Source: Acinetobacter brisouisimilis (GTDB taxonomy: Bacteria > Pseudomonadota > Gammaproteobacteria > Pseudomonadales > Moraxellaceae). From it: a stretch of 64,000 nt of DNA. This document shows positions 1 through 9,113 of this stretch, piece after piece. Location: positions 186,001-250,000 of the forward strand of contig NZ_KB851218.1 of NCBI RefSeq assembly GCF_000368265.1, written 5' to 3'. Both the position numbers and the translations under genes were made by a program. The notes under the pieces were generated by a model. That model did no database searches, had not been told where the DNA came from, and saw nothing but the letters and a program-made list of their open reading frames with translations. The stretch's first letter is position 1. Every line of letters begins with the position of its first letter.

Positions 1-1
1 C

Positions 2-487
2 GCTAAAGAACTGCTATTCCGTTACATGCTTCGTATCGCCAAACAAGTCAAATCCAGCATGCTGGTCGCAAATGCCTGGCATGCGCGTTCGGATGCTGCC
101 TCATCTTTGGTGGTGATGGTCGGTATTATTGGTAACCTCATGGGTTATCCGATTTTAGACCCGATAGCAGCTTTGATCGTTGGCTGTATTATTTTAAAAA
201 TGGGCGTTGAGTTCGGTTGGGAAGCACTGAGTGATTTGATGGACCGTGCTGCCGATGAAAGTGAAGTCGAGGCGATTCGCCAAACCTTTTTAACAACAAC
301 TGGTATCAGTGGCGTACATAACATCCGTAGCCGTAAAATGGGTGACATGATTATTGTTGATGCACATATCGAAGTTGAGGGTTCACTCAGTGTACGTGAA
401 GGCCACGATATTGCGGTCAATGTCCGAAACCAGATTATGCAGAAACATCGAGTGATTGATGTGATTACCCATATTGATCCTGTATAA
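2..487 (+). CDS. Cation diffusion facilitator (CDF) metal exporter, C-terminal part (5' end outside window)
   Basis: The reading frame is open from base 2, so the true start lies upstream of the window. The visible part has an HARSD motif (the CDF HxxxD metal site of transmembrane helix 5), then two hydrophobic helices, then a cytoplasmic C-terminal domain with the usual CDF dimerisation fold pattern (GISGVHNIRSRKMGD... ending THIDP). CDF proteins exchange Zn2+, Fe2+ or Mn2+ for protons across the inner membrane. The metal cannot be told from this fragment. It is followed by a terminator shared with convergent htpG. Family assignment is firm; FieF-type specificity is only a guess. Confidence 0.85.
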   Translation, partial: AKELLFRYMLRIAKQVKSSMLVANAWHARSDAASSLVVMVGIIGNLMGYPILDPIAALIVGCIILKMGVEFGWEALSDLMDRAADESEVEAIRQTFLTTTGISGVHNIRSRKMGDMIIVDAHIEVEGSLSVREGHDIAVNVRNQIMQKHRVIDVITHIDPV

Positions 488-514
488 ATTTCACTTTCTG
501 TCTTTAGAAAAATA

Positions 515-541
515 AAAAGCCTCTGATTTACAGAGGCTTTT
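515..541. terminator. Bidirectional Rho-independent terminator
   Basis: An 11-bp perfect stem (arms 515-525 and 531-541) with a 5-nt loop is flanked by A-tracts and T-tracts on the two sides. It sits between the convergent CDF gene and htpG and can serve both strands. Confidence 0.85.
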
Positions 542-557
542 TAGATTTAACACACTA

Positions 558-2480
558 TTATTTTAATAACAGGCTGTTAATCCGTTTTACATATGCCGCA
601 GGGTCTTCAGGTAAGCCACCTTCTGCAATCACGGCCTGATCAAAGATCACATTGGCTAAGTCATCAAACTGCTCTGAGCTATCGAGTTTTTTCACCAATG
701 GATGTTCAGGGTTAATTTCAAGAATCGGCTTGCTTTCAGGTACTGCCTGACCTGCCTGTTTCAACATGCGCAGTAACTGTGGTGACAATTCACCTTCACT
801 AGTCACTAAGCATGCAGGTGAATCTACCAGGCGGGTCGTTACACGTACTTCTTTGGTTTTGTCTTTGAGTGAGTCAGACAATTTTTCAACCACTGGTTTG
901 AAATCTTCAGCGGCTTTTTCCAGTGCCTTTTTCTCTTCAGCATCTTGCAAGTCACCTAAGTCTACCGCACCTTTAGACACGCTTTGCATTGGCGTACCAT
1001 CGAACTCATGAACAAAGTTCATTGCCCATTCATCGACACGGTCTGCCATCAACAATACTTCGATGCCTTTTTTCTTGAAGACTTCAAGTTGTGGCGAGTT
1101 TTTCGCAGCCGCTAAACTGTCAGCAGTCACGTAATAGATGGCTTTTTGGCCTTCTTTCATACGTGCCTTATAGTCAGCTAAAGAAGTGCTGATTTCATCG
1201 TTATTTGATGTCGCAAAACGTAAGATTTTTAAAATACGTTCGCGGTTACCAAAGTCCTCGCCCAAACCTTCTTTGAGTACAGCACCAAATTCAGCATAGA
1301 ACTGCTTGAATTTTTCCTGATCTTTTTCGTCTTCTGATTTGGCTAAACCATCAATCACAGTCAAGATACGGCGCGCATTACCTTCACGAATGGTTTTGAC
1401 ATCACGGCTTTCTTGTAACAATTCACGACTGACATTCAGTGGCAAATCAGCGCTGTCCACAACCCCTTGTACAAAACGCAAATAGTTTGGAATCAGGTTG
1501 TCTGCATCATCCATAATAAACACGCGTTTTACGTACAGCTTAATGCCTGCTTTCGCTTCACGGGTGAAAATATCTTGAGGTGCTTTGCTTGGAATATATA
1601 AAAGCTGAGTATATTCGGTATTGCCTTCAACACGGTTATGCGCCCACGCCAGTGGTGCTTCATAGTCATGGGTTAAGTTTTTATAGAATTCAACATATTG
1701 CTCTTCAGTCACGTCATTTTTGTTACGTGTCCACAGCGCACTTGCCGAATTAACCGCTTCCCATTCGTCAGTTTTAACGTACTGACCTGCTTTCGGCTCT
1801 TCACCTTCAGCCACTTCTTCTTGCTGCCAAACTTCTTTTTGCATTTGAATTGGCAAGCTAATGTGGTCAGAGTATTTATTGATGATTTGCTTAACTTTAT
1901 AAGATTCTAAGTAATCCAACTTATCTTCACGCAAATGCAAAATAATGTCTGTACCGCGTGAGGCTTTTTCAATTTGTTCAACTTCAAACTCGCCTGTACC
2001 ACCACTAATCCAGCGAACTCCTTCAGATGCAGCTACCCCTGCACGGCGTGACTCAACTGTAATTTTATCAGCAGCAATAAAGCCCGAGTAAAAGCCAACA
2101 CCAAACTGACCGATCAGCTGAGCATCCGATTTTTGATCACCTGTCAGTTTAGACATAAAGTCCTTGGTACCTGACTTGGCAATTGTTCCCAGATTTTCAA
2201 TCGCTTCTTGTGCCGTTAAACCAATCCCGTTATCCGAAATGGTAATGGTTTTTTGCTCTTTGTCTAAACTGACACGTACATGCAAATCAGCATCATCTTC
2301 ATAAAATTCTGGATGATTGATGCCTTCAAAACGCAATTTATCACACGCATCTGACGCATTTGAAATCAATTCACGTAAGAAGATTTCTGGGTTGGAATAT
2401 AGTGAATGTGTCACGAGATGCAAAAGCTGGGCAACTTCTGCTTGGAAACTATAATTTTGTGACGCTTTTTGTTCGCTCAT
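558..2480 (-). CDS. htpG: Chaperone protein HtpG (Hsp90 family)
   Basis: This is the bacterial Hsp90, an ATP-driven homodimeric cytosolic chaperone that remodels client proteins together with DnaK. The 640 aa length is usual for the family. The GHKL ATPase N-domain is plain: [10 protein letters not shown] at residues 36-45 holds the catalytic Glu (E37) and the Mg-binding Asn (N41), and ISDNGIGLT lies near residue 85. The middle and C-terminal dimerisation domains follow without a gap. The start at 2480 has AAAGGAGTG just upstream. It is transcribed alone, converging on the CDF gene. A sigma-32-like promoter lies upstream. Confidence 0.98.
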   Translation of the reverse strand: MSEQKASQNYSFQAEVAQLLHLVTHSLYSNPEIFLRELISNASDACDKLRFEGINHPEFYEDDADLHVRVSLDKEQKTITISDNGIGLTAQEAIENLGTIAKSGTKDFMSKLTGDQKSDAQLIGQFGVGFYSGFIAADKITVESRRAGVAASEGVRWISGGTGEFEVEQIEKASRGTDIILHLREDKLDYLESYKVKQIINKYSDHISLPIQMQKEVWQQEEVAEGEEPKAGQYVKTDEWEAVNSASALWTRNKNDVTEEQYVEFYKNLTHDYEAPLAWAHNRVEGNTEYTQLLYIPSKAPQDIFTREAKAGIKLYVKRVFIMDDADNLIPNYLRFVQGVVDSADLPLNVSRELLQESRDVKTIREGNARRILTVIDGLAKSEDEKDQEKFKQFYAEFGAVLKEGLGEDFGNRERILKILRFATSNNDEISTSLADYKARMKEGQKAIYYVTADSLAAAKNSPQLEVFKKKGIEVLLMADRVDEWAMNFVHEFDGTPMQSVSKGAVDLGDLQDAEEKKALEKAAEDFKPVVEKLSDSLKDKTKEVRVTTRLVDSPACLVTSEGELSPQLLRMLKQAGQAVPESKPILEINPEHPLVKKLDSSEQFDDLANVIFDQAVIAEGGLPEDPAAYVKRINSLLLK

Positions 2481-2527
2481 GAATCACTCCTTTAAATATA
2501 GATCGGTATTTTTTCTTGAATGCTTTA

Positions 2528-2556
2528 TGAATGGAGTAATTCTGAAATTTTTCAAT
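2528..2556 (-). promoter_or_regulatory. Candidate heat-shock (sigma-32) promoter of htpG
   Basis: On the minus strand an ATTGAAA box (2550-2556) is followed after 14 nt by TCCATTCA (2528-2535). The known sigma-32 consensus is CTTGAAA, 11-16 nt, then CCCATnT, so both boxes match partly and the spacing fits. It lies about 50 bp upstream of the htpG start. htpG is a classical sigma-32 gene, which supports the call, but the match is by eye only. Confidence 0.45.
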
Positions 2557-2580
2557 GCTTACAATATAATTTTTTTCACT

Positions 2581-2928
2581 CTAAAAAGGCCCATGATTCA
2601 AAATACGCTGCTGAATCATTGTATCAAGCTGTTGTTGGCGCTGCTGATAAGCTTTGCTTAAGCAAGGAACATTTGCTCCGCAGGCATTACGGGATTTGAG
2701 CCATTGCCATTGAATTTCTTTCTGTTGATCACATCCGCCCATGGGCAAAGCATGCAGGATAATTTGATAGATGGTTGCCATTTTCACGTCAGCATCATTC
2801 AGTGAACGTCGCTGGCAAATGGTTTTTTCTGCCTTTAAATGGGCTTTTTCACAAGAAAAACTGGCTGCCTGAGCTTGCGAATAAATTCCCAAAACCAAAA
2901 TACAAAATCCGATAGATAATCGAGTCAT
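2581..2928 (-). CDS. Small secreted LprI-like protein (DUF1311-type)
   Basis: A 115-aa protein with a signal peptide (hydrophobic residues 5-17, probable cleavage after A21) and a Cys-rich body. The pattern C...E..IC...L...D...Y...Q..WL..R..C...CL...Y..R resembles the LprI N-terminal domain, named after the mycobacterial lysozyme inhibitor LprI; similar small periplasmic proteins are common in Acinetobacter. The ATG at 2928 is chosen because GAGGAAA precedes it at good spacing; a longer frame begins at 2958 but lacks such a site. Function in this organism is not known. It lies alone between htpG and ompW on the same strand. Confidence 0.7.
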   Translation of the reverse strand: MTRLSIGFCILVLGIYSQAQAASFSCEKAHLKAEKTICQRRSLNDADVKMATIYQIILHALPMGGCDQQKEIQWQWLKSRNACGANVPCLSKAYQQRQQQLDTMIQQRILNHGPF

Positions 2929-3033
2929 CACACTTTCCTCTGTAATCTGTCTGGTCACTCTAGTCTAAAGTTTACAGCCTCTCCAACCCATTATATTTAT
3001 AAGACAATTCAGTACATCTACTGTAGCAGGCAT

Positions 3034-3066
3034 AAAAAAACCTCATTCAAATGAATGAGGTTTTTA
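3034..3066 (-). terminator. Rho-independent terminator of ompW
   Basis: Stem AACCTCATTC/GAATGAGGTT with a very short loop, flanked by a 7-A run that becomes the U-tract on the minus strand. It lies 25 bp beyond the ompW stop. Confidence 0.8.
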
Positions 3067-3090
3067 ATTCTAACTCTGTTGCAAAGAGAC

Positions 3091-3696
3091 TTAGAAACGG
3101 TAGCTATAACCAACAGTATAAACCACTGGATTGACATCTAAGCTGCCAACTTTAGCGCCATTAACTTTGATGTCTGTATTAATATCTGCATAACGTACAT
3201 CAAAATATAGACCCCAGTTTTGAGCATCTTTTGGCTTATAGTTCACACCAACCTGACCCGCTACGCCAAAGGCATTATCAGCACCAATTTTTGCACCAGG
3301 CAGCTTACTTTTCACATCCCATGGAAGGAATGCAGTTGCACCAATACCTACATATGGTGTGAAGCGAGTTGAATTTTTAAAATTATATTTTACGGTTAGT
3401 GTAGGTGGTAATTCTTTTAATGATGCAATTTTACCTAAATTATCTGACTTAACATCATGAGAAACTGGGTTTGCCAAAAGCAATTCTGCAGAAAATGGCG
3501 TATTACCAAAAAAATACTCTACTGATGGTGTAAATGCAACTTCATTACTTGCTTGAGCATTTTTAACAGCACCATTTGCAAGATTGCTTTCACCTGACGG
3601 TGCAATGTCACTTACCCCTACTTTTACCTGCCAATTACCTGCAAATGTTGCAGAAGAAGCCGCTAATAATGCTAGGACTAATGTTTTTTTCAACAT
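3091..3696 (-). CDS. ompW: Outer membrane protein OmpW family
   Basis: A 201-aa outer membrane beta-barrel. There is a signal peptide with cleavage expected after A19 (SSATFA). The mature part shows alternating hydrophobic strands, the OmpW-typical LPPTLTVKYNF and TPYVGIGATAF stretches, and a C-terminal aromatic residue (YSYRF) as needed for BAM-mediated insertion. OmpW proteins form small 8-stranded barrels that let hydrophobic molecules, and in Acinetobacter reportedly iron-related or cationic solutes, pass. It is a single gene with its own terminator, preceded by a 619-bp AT-rich region with phased repeats that may carry its regulation. Confidence 0.93.
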   Translation of the reverse strand: MLKKTLVLALLAASSATFAGNWQVKVGVSDIAPSGESNLANGAVKNAQASNEVAFTPSVEYFFGNTPFSAELLLANPVSHDVKSDNLGKIASLKELPPTLTVKYNFKNSTRFTPYVGIGATAFLPWDVKSKLPGAKIGADNAFGVAGQVGVNYKPKDAQNWGLYFDVRYADINTDIKVNGAKVGSLDVNPVVYTVGYSYRF

Positions 3697-3870
3697 GTTT
3701 ACAACCCCTTTTATAAATTAATTAAATATTAAAAGCTGATTTAAACGAATGCAATACATTTTTTAACAACAACCACAACATTATTTATAATATATTGTTT
3801 TAATTAAAATTTATTTTTAAATCATATTGATTTGGTTGGGTTTTAAAATACAAATTTATGATATAAAACC

Positions 3871-3956
3871 ATTTTTATCTGATTTACAATTGATTAATCA
3901 GACCTTTTTAATCTGATTATAATAATATTATTCCAACTACTTTAATCTGATTTAAA
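3871..3956. repeat. Three 34-bp-phased direct repeats upstream of ompW
   Basis: The core ATCTGATT recurs at 3877, 3911 and 3945, each time preceded by T-rich bases and followed by A/T. The constant 34-bp step and a nearby inverted copy (about 3895-3902) look like a regulator-binding array or phased curved DNA. What binds is unknown. Confidence 0.5.
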
Positions 3957-4261
3957 ATAATCAACTTACAATTTATTCTCACAAATAAAATAGATTATGA
4001 AACAAGTTTATTTTAAATAATATTTGTGATTATTATGCTAAGCTTATTTTTTAATTTTCAAAAATCAGCATCCCTCATACAAGATTCAACCTATACCAAG
4101 ATCTGCCGCAAGGCATTTTCATAGTACAAAATAACTGTTTCAATTTGGCAGATCTGGATTGACTTAAATAGCTGAATAGGTGTTAACCAAACTGATGTTG
4201 AGTTGAAAAATAATGAACTTAATTATTGTTGTACTTAATTTCTATAACATGATCATTGATC

Positions 4262-4293
4262 AAAAAAATAATGGGCTATCCGAAGTATAGCCC
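4262..4293 (-). terminator. Rho-independent terminator of the glycine-zipper lipoprotein gene
   Basis: Stem GGGCTAT/ATAGCCC (4273-4279 and 4287-4293) with a 7-nt loop, followed on the minus strand by ATTA and a run of T. It lies about 20 bp past the stop. Confidence 0.7.
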
Positions 4294-4315
4294 TATAAAT
4301 CAACGCGACAAACGT

Positions 4316-4672
4316 TTATTTGTTTTCTTGGATAGCAGCACCAGCGCCCCCACCAATTGCACCACCGATTGCTGCACCAGCATCACCACCTAATACTGCT
4401 TTACCAATGACTGCACCCACGCCTGCGCCAATTGCACTACCTGTTGTCGTTCTTGAACCACCTTGGGTATGGCTAGCGATACCTGCACCTGCAGCAGCAC
4501 CAACGCCCGCACCTAAACCACCACCTACATGGTTACCAGCACCACCACCAATTGCACCACCTAACGCTGCCGCACCAATATTTTGCTCAGAAGGTGACAT
4601 ACTTTGGCAGCCAACCAGCATCATGCCAGATAAGGCAGTAAGCGCACATAAACCGAGTAATTTTTTCATCAT
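4316..4672 (-). CDS. Glycine-zipper outer membrane lipoprotein
   Basis: A 118-aa protein with a lipoprotein signal peptide: MMKKLLGLCALTALSG, then lipobox LVGC with the lipidated Cys at residue 22. The mature part is almost wholly Gly/Ala repeats of the glycine-zipper type (GGAIGGGAG, GAGVGAVIG), which form close-packed membrane helices, as in the SlyB/YMGG-like family. It probably sits in the outer membrane and affects envelope stability; no specific role can be given. AGGAGC lies just before the tandem ATG-ATG start. Confidence 0.85.
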   Translation of the reverse strand: MMKKLLGLCALTALSGMMLVGCQSMSPSEQNIGAAALGGAIGGGAGNHVGGGLGAGVGAAAGAGIASHTQGGSRTTTGSAIGAGVGAVIGKAVLGGDAGAAIGGAIGGGAGAAIQENK

Positions 4673-4908
4673 TTTGCTCCTAATAGACTATGCTGTTGTT
4701 CAGTATCAGACTAAACTTTTTTGTAGTAAAAAATCATAACATTTTGTTACAACAAAACCCTTTATTACTTTTTTTTGTAATCGATCAAAAGATACGCATA
4801 CAGCACAAATTCTTCAATATTCATCAGGAAATACTGGAGCTGGGCAAATATTGTGTGAACTCCCTGTCAAGCTTCTATACAATATGCGCGCATGAATTGG
4901 AGTGAATA

Positions 4909-6282
4909 ATGTCAGAGACATCTACTTTACGGCGCGGGCTGAATACGCGTCACATCCGTTTCCTTGCGCTAGGTTCGGCGATTGGAACAGGGTTATTTTA
5001 TGGTTCGGCATCTGCAATAAAGCAGGCAGGACCATCTGTTTTACTTGCCTATATGATTGCGGGTGTAGCCATTTATATCGTGATGCGCGCACTCGGTGAG
5101 ATGGCGGTACACAACCCTGTTTCAGACTCCTTTAGCCATTATGCCTCTGAGTATCTCAGCCCATTGGCAGGTTTTACCACAGGTTGGACATATGTCTTTG
5201 AAATGGTCATTGTGGCAATTGCCGATGTGACTGCATTTGGTATTTACATGGGGTTTTGGTTTCCCGATGTTCCGCGCTGGATTTGGGTACTCTCGGTCAT
5301 TTTATTCTTGGGCGCGATTAACCTGATTCATGTCAAAGTCTATGGTGAAGTCGAATTCTGGCTATCTATTATCAAGGTCACTGCGATTATTGCCATGATT
5401 TTGGGTGGGTTTGGCATCATGTTGTATGGCATGCACATACCCCATAGTGACTTTACCCCAGGCATCGCCAATTTGTGGCGGCATGGCGGCTTTATGCCAA
5501 ACGGAATTTCTGGCTTTATTGCCTGTTTCTCCGTGGTGGTATTTGCGTTTGGTGGAATTGAAATTATTGGGGTGACTGCGGGCGAAACCCAAGACCCGAA
5601 AACTGCGATTCCACGTGCCATCAATGCCGTGCCGATCCGTATTATTCTGTTCTATGTCCTCACGATTTTTGTCTTAATGTCGATTTTCCCATGGAACCAA
5701 ATTGGAACTGCAGGTAGCCCATTCGTTCAGATTTTTGAAGGTCTAGGTATTAAATCAGCGGCAGCAATCCTGAACATCGTGGTCATTACTGCGGCTATTT
5801 CTGCCATTAACAGTGATGTATTTGGCGCAGGTCGCATGATGTACGGTATGGCACTCAAAGGTCATGCTCCGAAAATTTTCTGTAAAACCTCAAAAAATGG
5901 CGCACCACTCATGCCTGTTGTGGTCATGACCGTCGTGCTTTTGGCTGGTGTGGTTTTAAACTATCTGATTCCACAAAATGTCTTTGAAATCATTGCTTCA
6001 ATTGCAACATTTGCAACGGTTTATGTATGGCTCATGATTTTGCTGGCACAAATGGGAATGCGGAAAAAACTCAGTGCAGAAGACATCAAGAAACTGGATT
6101 TCCCAATCATCGGCTGGCCAGTTGCTCCAATCATTGCCACAGCATTTATGATTTTTGTGATTGCCATGATTGGTTATTTTCCAGACTCACGCCCAGCACT
6201 CTATGTCGGAGCAATTTGGCTCATCTTCCTCGCAGTTGCACATAAGTTTTTAGTTAAACCGAAAAACCGCTCAAAACTCTAG
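4909..6282 (+). CDS. proY: Amino-acid permease of the APC family, ProY-like
   Basis: A 457-aa inner-membrane transporter with 12 predicted transmembrane helices. The N-terminus [20 protein letters not shown] (about residues 9-28) and [12 protein letters not shown] near residue 210 are hallmarks of the amino acid transporter (AAT) branch of the APC superfamily. From memory the sequence follows E. coli ProY (also 457 aa) closely along its length, including [15 protein letters not shown] and [13 protein letters not shown]. ProY is called a cryptic proline permease; the substrate here is inferred only. It is a single gene with a strong terminator downstream. Confidence 0.85.
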   Translation: MSETSTLRRGLNTRHIRFLALGSAIGTGLFYGSASAIKQAGPSVLLAYMIAGVAIYIVMRALGEMAVHNPVSDSFSHYASEYLSPLAGFTTGWTYVFEMVIVAIADVTAFGIYMGFWFPDVPRWIWVLSVILFLGAINLIHVKVYGEVEFWLSIIKVTAIIAMILGGFGIMLYGMHIPHSDFTPGIANLWRHGGFMPNGISGFIACFSVVVFAFGGIEIIGVTAGETQDPKTAIPRAINAVPIRIILFYVLTIFVLMSIFPWNQIGTAGSPFVQIFEGLGIKSAAAILNIVVITAAISAINSDVFGAGRMMYGMALKGHAPKIFCKTSKNGAPLMPVVVMTVVLLAGVVLNYLIPQNVFEIIASIATFATVYVWLMILLAQMGMRKKLSAEDIKKLDFPIIGWPVAPIIATAFMIFVIAMIGYFPDSRPALYVGAIWLIFLAVAHKFLVKPKNRSKL

Positions 6283-6302
6283 AACTTATTTTGCATGATT
6301 TG

Positions 6303-6337
6303 AATGCCCTGTTGGTACATCCAACAGGGCATTTTTT
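6303..6337 (+). terminator. Rho-independent terminator of proY
   Basis: A 13-bp perfect stem (6303-6315 with 6321-6333) with a TACAT loop followed by T6. Confidence 0.9.
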
Positions 6338-6412
6338 ATGATTATCCATTGGGCAAAGCGTACAATATTGATGAATCAAAACCAGATTCCCAGATTATTT
6401 TAAGGGCCATCT

Positions 6413-7378
6413 ATGAAAAAAGCCTCCAGTAACCGCCGTGTAATTTATATCGCCTTAGTTGGCAATCTGATTATTGCGGTGGCTAAGTTTATTGCAGCTT
6501 TTCTCACTTCGAGTGCCGCCATGCTCAGTGAGGCGGTGCATTCGGTGGTCGATACACTCAACGAAATTTTGTTGTTGCACGGTTTAAAAAAATCCCAGCA
6601 AACGCCCGATGAAGAGCATCCGTTTGGTTATGGTCGTGAACTGTATTTCTGGTCATTTATTGTAGCGTTACTGGTTTTTGCACTGGGTGCAGTGGTGTCA
6701 ATTTATCAGGGTCTTCATCATATTGCTGAACCTGAAGCCATCACTTCGCCCGTCATTAACTATGTCATTCTTGTCATTGCTTTTGTCTGTGAAGGTTTTT
6801 CTTGGTTACTAGCGCTCAAGGGCTTTCGCAAATACAAAGGCGATATGGGATATTTTGAAGCCTTTCGCAAAAGCAAAGACCCAACCACTTTTACCGTTTT
6901 ATTTGAAGATAGCGCAGCATTATTAGGCTTAATGATCGCTTTTTTGGGCGTATTCCTTTCGCATTATTATCATGCACCTGTGCTAGACGGTATTGCCTCT
7001 ATCCTGATTGGCTGTATTTTGGCGGTGGTGGCATTTTTTATGGCACGTGAAACCAAAGGTCTACTTATGGGGGAATCTGCCGATCCTGCGCTGCCGAAGC
7101 ATATTTTAGAACTGGTACAGCAAGATTATGCTGTGCTGCATGCCAATGGCGTACTCACCCAGCAAATGGGTGCACATCAGGTGATTGCATCGCTCAGTTT
7201 GGAGTTTAAAGATAACCTGACTTCCGACGAGATTGAAGCTTGTGTTAACCGTCTGGAAATGCGCGTCAAACACATGCATCCTGAAATTGTCGGTTTATTT
7301 ATCAAGCCACAGACAAAACAGGTCTGGCTACAACGCTTGGCAGAACGTCGCCGCAACGCACAGCAAGATGAAACCTGA
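6413..7378 (+). CDS. Cation diffusion facilitator transporter, SLC30A9-like subtype
   Basis: A 321-aa CDF-family membrane protein. Helix 2 carries SEAVHSVVDT with metal ligands H43 and D47. Helix 5, where most CDF proteins have a second HxxxD, instead reads LFEDSAALLG (E165, D166), the pattern I associate with the SLC30A9/ZnT9-like branch. A cytoplasmic domain follows (QMGAHQVIASLSLEF...). It would export or sequester a divalent metal such as Zn2+. It is monocistronic, and its terminator is shared with convergent cysK. Family is sure; subtype and metal are inferred. Confidence 0.85.
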   Translation: MKKASSNRRVIYIALVGNLIIAVAKFIAAFLTSSAAMLSEAVHSVVDTLNEILLLHGLKKSQQTPDEEHPFGYGRELYFWSFIVALLVFALGAVVSIYQGLHHIAEPEAITSPVINYVILVIAFVCEGFSWLLALKGFRKYKGDMGYFEAFRKSKDPTTFTVLFEDSAALLGLMIAFLGVFLSHYYHAPVLDGIASILIGCILAVVAFFMARETKGLLMGESADPALPKHILELVQQDYAVLHANGVLTQQMGAHQVIASLSLEFKDNLTSDEIEACVNRLEMRVKHMHPEIVGLFIKPQTKQVWLQRLAERRRNAQQDET

Positions 7379-7382
7379 TAAT

Positions 7383-7415
7383 AAAAAAGACAAGGCATTT
7401 TACCTTGTCTTTTTA
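7383..7415. terminator. Bidirectional terminator between CDF gene and cysK
   Basis: AAAAGACAAGG pairs with CCTTGTCTTTT, flanked by A- and T-runs, between two convergent genes. Confidence 0.85.
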
Positions 7416-7438
7416 CAACTTCACTTTGTAGGCTGAGC

Positions 7439-8440
7439 TTATTCTTCAGCAAACAAACCTTCAAACAATACCGAAGACAAATAACGCTCACCGCTATCTG
7501 GTAAAATCACGACAATGGTTTTTCCAGCATTTTCAGGACGTGCAGCCAGTTTCGCTGCTGCTGCCAATGCTGCACCACATGAAATACCCACCAAAATACC
7601 TTCTTGAGTTGCAGTTTTACGTGCCCATTCCAAAGCTTCTTCACTAGTCACTGGTAAAACTTCATCGACTAAACTGAGGTCTAGGTTTTTAGGAATGAAG
7701 TTTGCACCAATCCCCTGAATTTTATGTGGTGCTGGCGTAAGATCTTCGCCACGTTGGTATTGACTAATAATTGGGGATTCAGCAGGTTCAACTGCAACTG
7801 AGTACAATGGCTTGTTTTGTACTTGTTCAAAGTAACGTGAAATCCCAGTGATTGTGCCGCCAGTTCCAACACCTGACACCAAAATATCGACCTGACCGCC
7901 TGTTGCCTGCCAAATTTCAGGGCCTGTCGTGTCTTGGTGGATTTGCGGGTTGGCAGGATTTTCAAACTGCTGTGGCAGGAAGTAAAGCTCTGGCTGTTCA
8001 GTGGCAAGGCGGATTGCTTCATCTACCGCACCTTTCATGCCTTTTGCAGGTTCAGTCAATACCAAGTTTGCACCAAGCGCCTTCAGTACTTTACGACGCT
8101 CTAGACTCATGCTAGCAGGCATAGTTAAGGTAATCGGATAACCTTTTGCAGCCGCTACAAATGCCAAAGCAATACCTGTATTACCACTGGTTGGCTCAAC
8201 AATATGCATGCCCGCTTTAAGCACACCACGTTTTTCAGCATCTGCGACCAGCGCTGCACCTACACGGCATTTCACTGAAAATGCAGGGTTACGGCTTTCA
8301 ATTTTTGCCAGTACAGTTGCCCCACCTTGAATAATACGGTTAATGCGAACCAGTGGTGTGTTGCCAATTGCTTCGGCGTTGTTGGCATAAACTGCAATAC
8401 CTAAATTGGCTGGCGTTGGAAATTGTGCATCTGTTGTCAT
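7439..8440 (-). CDS. cysK: Cysteine synthase A (O-acetylserine sulfhydrylase)
   Basis: A PLP enzyme that makes L-cysteine from O-acetyl-L-serine and sulfide, the last step of sulfate assimilation. At 333 aa it is slightly longer than E. coli CysK because of an N-terminal extension of about 15 residues. PLP-binding Lys lies in [11 protein letters not shown] (K57), the substrate loop is TSGNTGI (84-90), the phosphate-binding loop is GTGGTITG (about 190-197), and the C-terminal part includes [10 protein letters not shown]. It is a single gene converging on the CDF gene. Confidence 0.93.
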   Translation of the reverse strand: MTTDAQFPTPANLGIAVYANNAEAIGNTPLVRINRIIQGGATVLAKIESRNPAFSVKCRVGAALVADAEKRGVLKAGMHIVEPTSGNTGIALAFVAAAKGYPITLTMPASMSLERRKVLKALGANLVLTEPAKGMKGAVDEAIRLATEQPELYFLPQQFENPANPQIHQDTTGPEIWQATGGQVDILVSGVGTGGTITGISRYFEQVQNKPLYSVAVEPAESPIISQYQRGEDLTPAPHKIQGIGANFIPKNLDLSLVDEVLPVTSEEALEWARKTATQEGILVGISCGAALAAAAKLAARPENAGKTIVVILPDSGERYLSSVLFEGLFAEE

Positions 8441-8624
8441 GAGTCTTCCTGAATAGTTTTTTAAAGGTTATTTCAAGATCATAAACCGTTTTAATTCACA
8501 ATCTCAAATAATCCAGAATCCTGTTTATGAATTTTTATGCTAAGCATATTCTTTAAATGGCTAAGCCAACTCAGCAATGTTCAATTAATTTTTAACAGTA
8601 TGGATTAAGCTAGAAAACTCAAAT

Positions 8625-8963
8625 TTAATATAAATATTTATCAAAATTTATTACCTCTTTATCATTTAATACACTGCGAGGACTTGATATGTTCTGAACC
8701 AGTAAAAACTTATTATTCTTCATTAATTTGATAACAAGAGGCTCAATTTTCAAAAAATCACATCGTATCAATCCTTTAATTCCAGCAACTTGTAGCATAG
8801 CAATAAGATAACTCATGAAACTGAAAGTAGAGTGTTTATCTTGTAATTTGCTAGCAATGTTAATGACTTCATTCATAAATCTTGCCAATAATCCTATGAC
8901 AAGTATAAAAATCATATAACTAAGGACTATTAATATCCTTTCTAAAAACTTTTCATTTTTCAT
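8625..8963 (-). CDS. Hypothetical small membrane protein, AT-rich
   Basis: A 112-aa frame I do not recognise. It has one strong N-terminal hydrophobic helix (about residues 9-28, ILIVLSYMIFILVIGLLARF) and then a mixed Lys/Ile/Asn-rich region. AAGAGAAG lies 7 nt before the ATG. Base composition is far more AT-rich than its neighbours cysK and rpoC, which suggests either an acquired or relaxed gene. No known domain is visible. It could be a real orphan gene or a chance frame in AT-rich DNA; the ribosome binding site tips me to real. Confidence 0.5.
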   Translation of the reverse strand: MKNEKFLERILIVLSYMIFILVIGLLARFMNEVINIASKLQDKHSTFSFMSYLIAMLQVAGIKGLIRCDFLKIEPLVIKLMKNNKFLLVQNISSPRSVLNDKEVINFDKYLY

Positions 8964-9065
8964 CCCATACTTCTCTTGTTTTATTAGGGCTTAAATTTCT
9001 TAACTATTTCTAATTCAAACAAATTAATCACTATTACGTAATAGCTATTTTCAAAGTATATAAAC

Positions 9066-9097
9066 AAAAAAAAGAGCCTCGAAAGGCTCTTTTTTTA
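9066..9097 (-). terminator. Rho-independent terminator of the rpoBC operon
   Basis: AAAGAGCC/GGCTCTTT stem with a short TCGAA loop and a T-run on the minus strand, about 20 bp after the rpoC stop. Confidence 0.9.
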
Positions 9098-9113
9098 GTC
9101 AGTCAATTCAAAC

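Larger units (their letters stand above)
3697..4315. other. 619-bp AT-rich intergenic region upstream of ompW
   Basis: No convincing gene is seen. It holds three near-identical ATCTGATT(T/A) repeats starting at 3877, 3911 and 3945 (period exactly 34 bp), a reverse-complement copy (TAATCAGA) near 3895, an inverted repeat AGATCTGCC/GGCAGATCT at 4099-4107 and 4147-4155, and the terminator of the glycine-zipper gene at its right edge. The region must contain the ompW promoter. Confidence 0.7.

Noticed and set aside
3871..3956. The evenly spaced repeats upstream of ompW as a CRISPR array
   Set aside because: The repeat core is only about 10 bp, just three copies, and there are no cas genes; CRISPR repeats are 24 bp or longer.
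4320..4739. 139-aa Pro/Ala-rich ORF on the plus strand
   Set aside because: It is the mirror of the glycine-zipper repeats in the lipoprotein gene on the other strand; no ribosome site or known domain.
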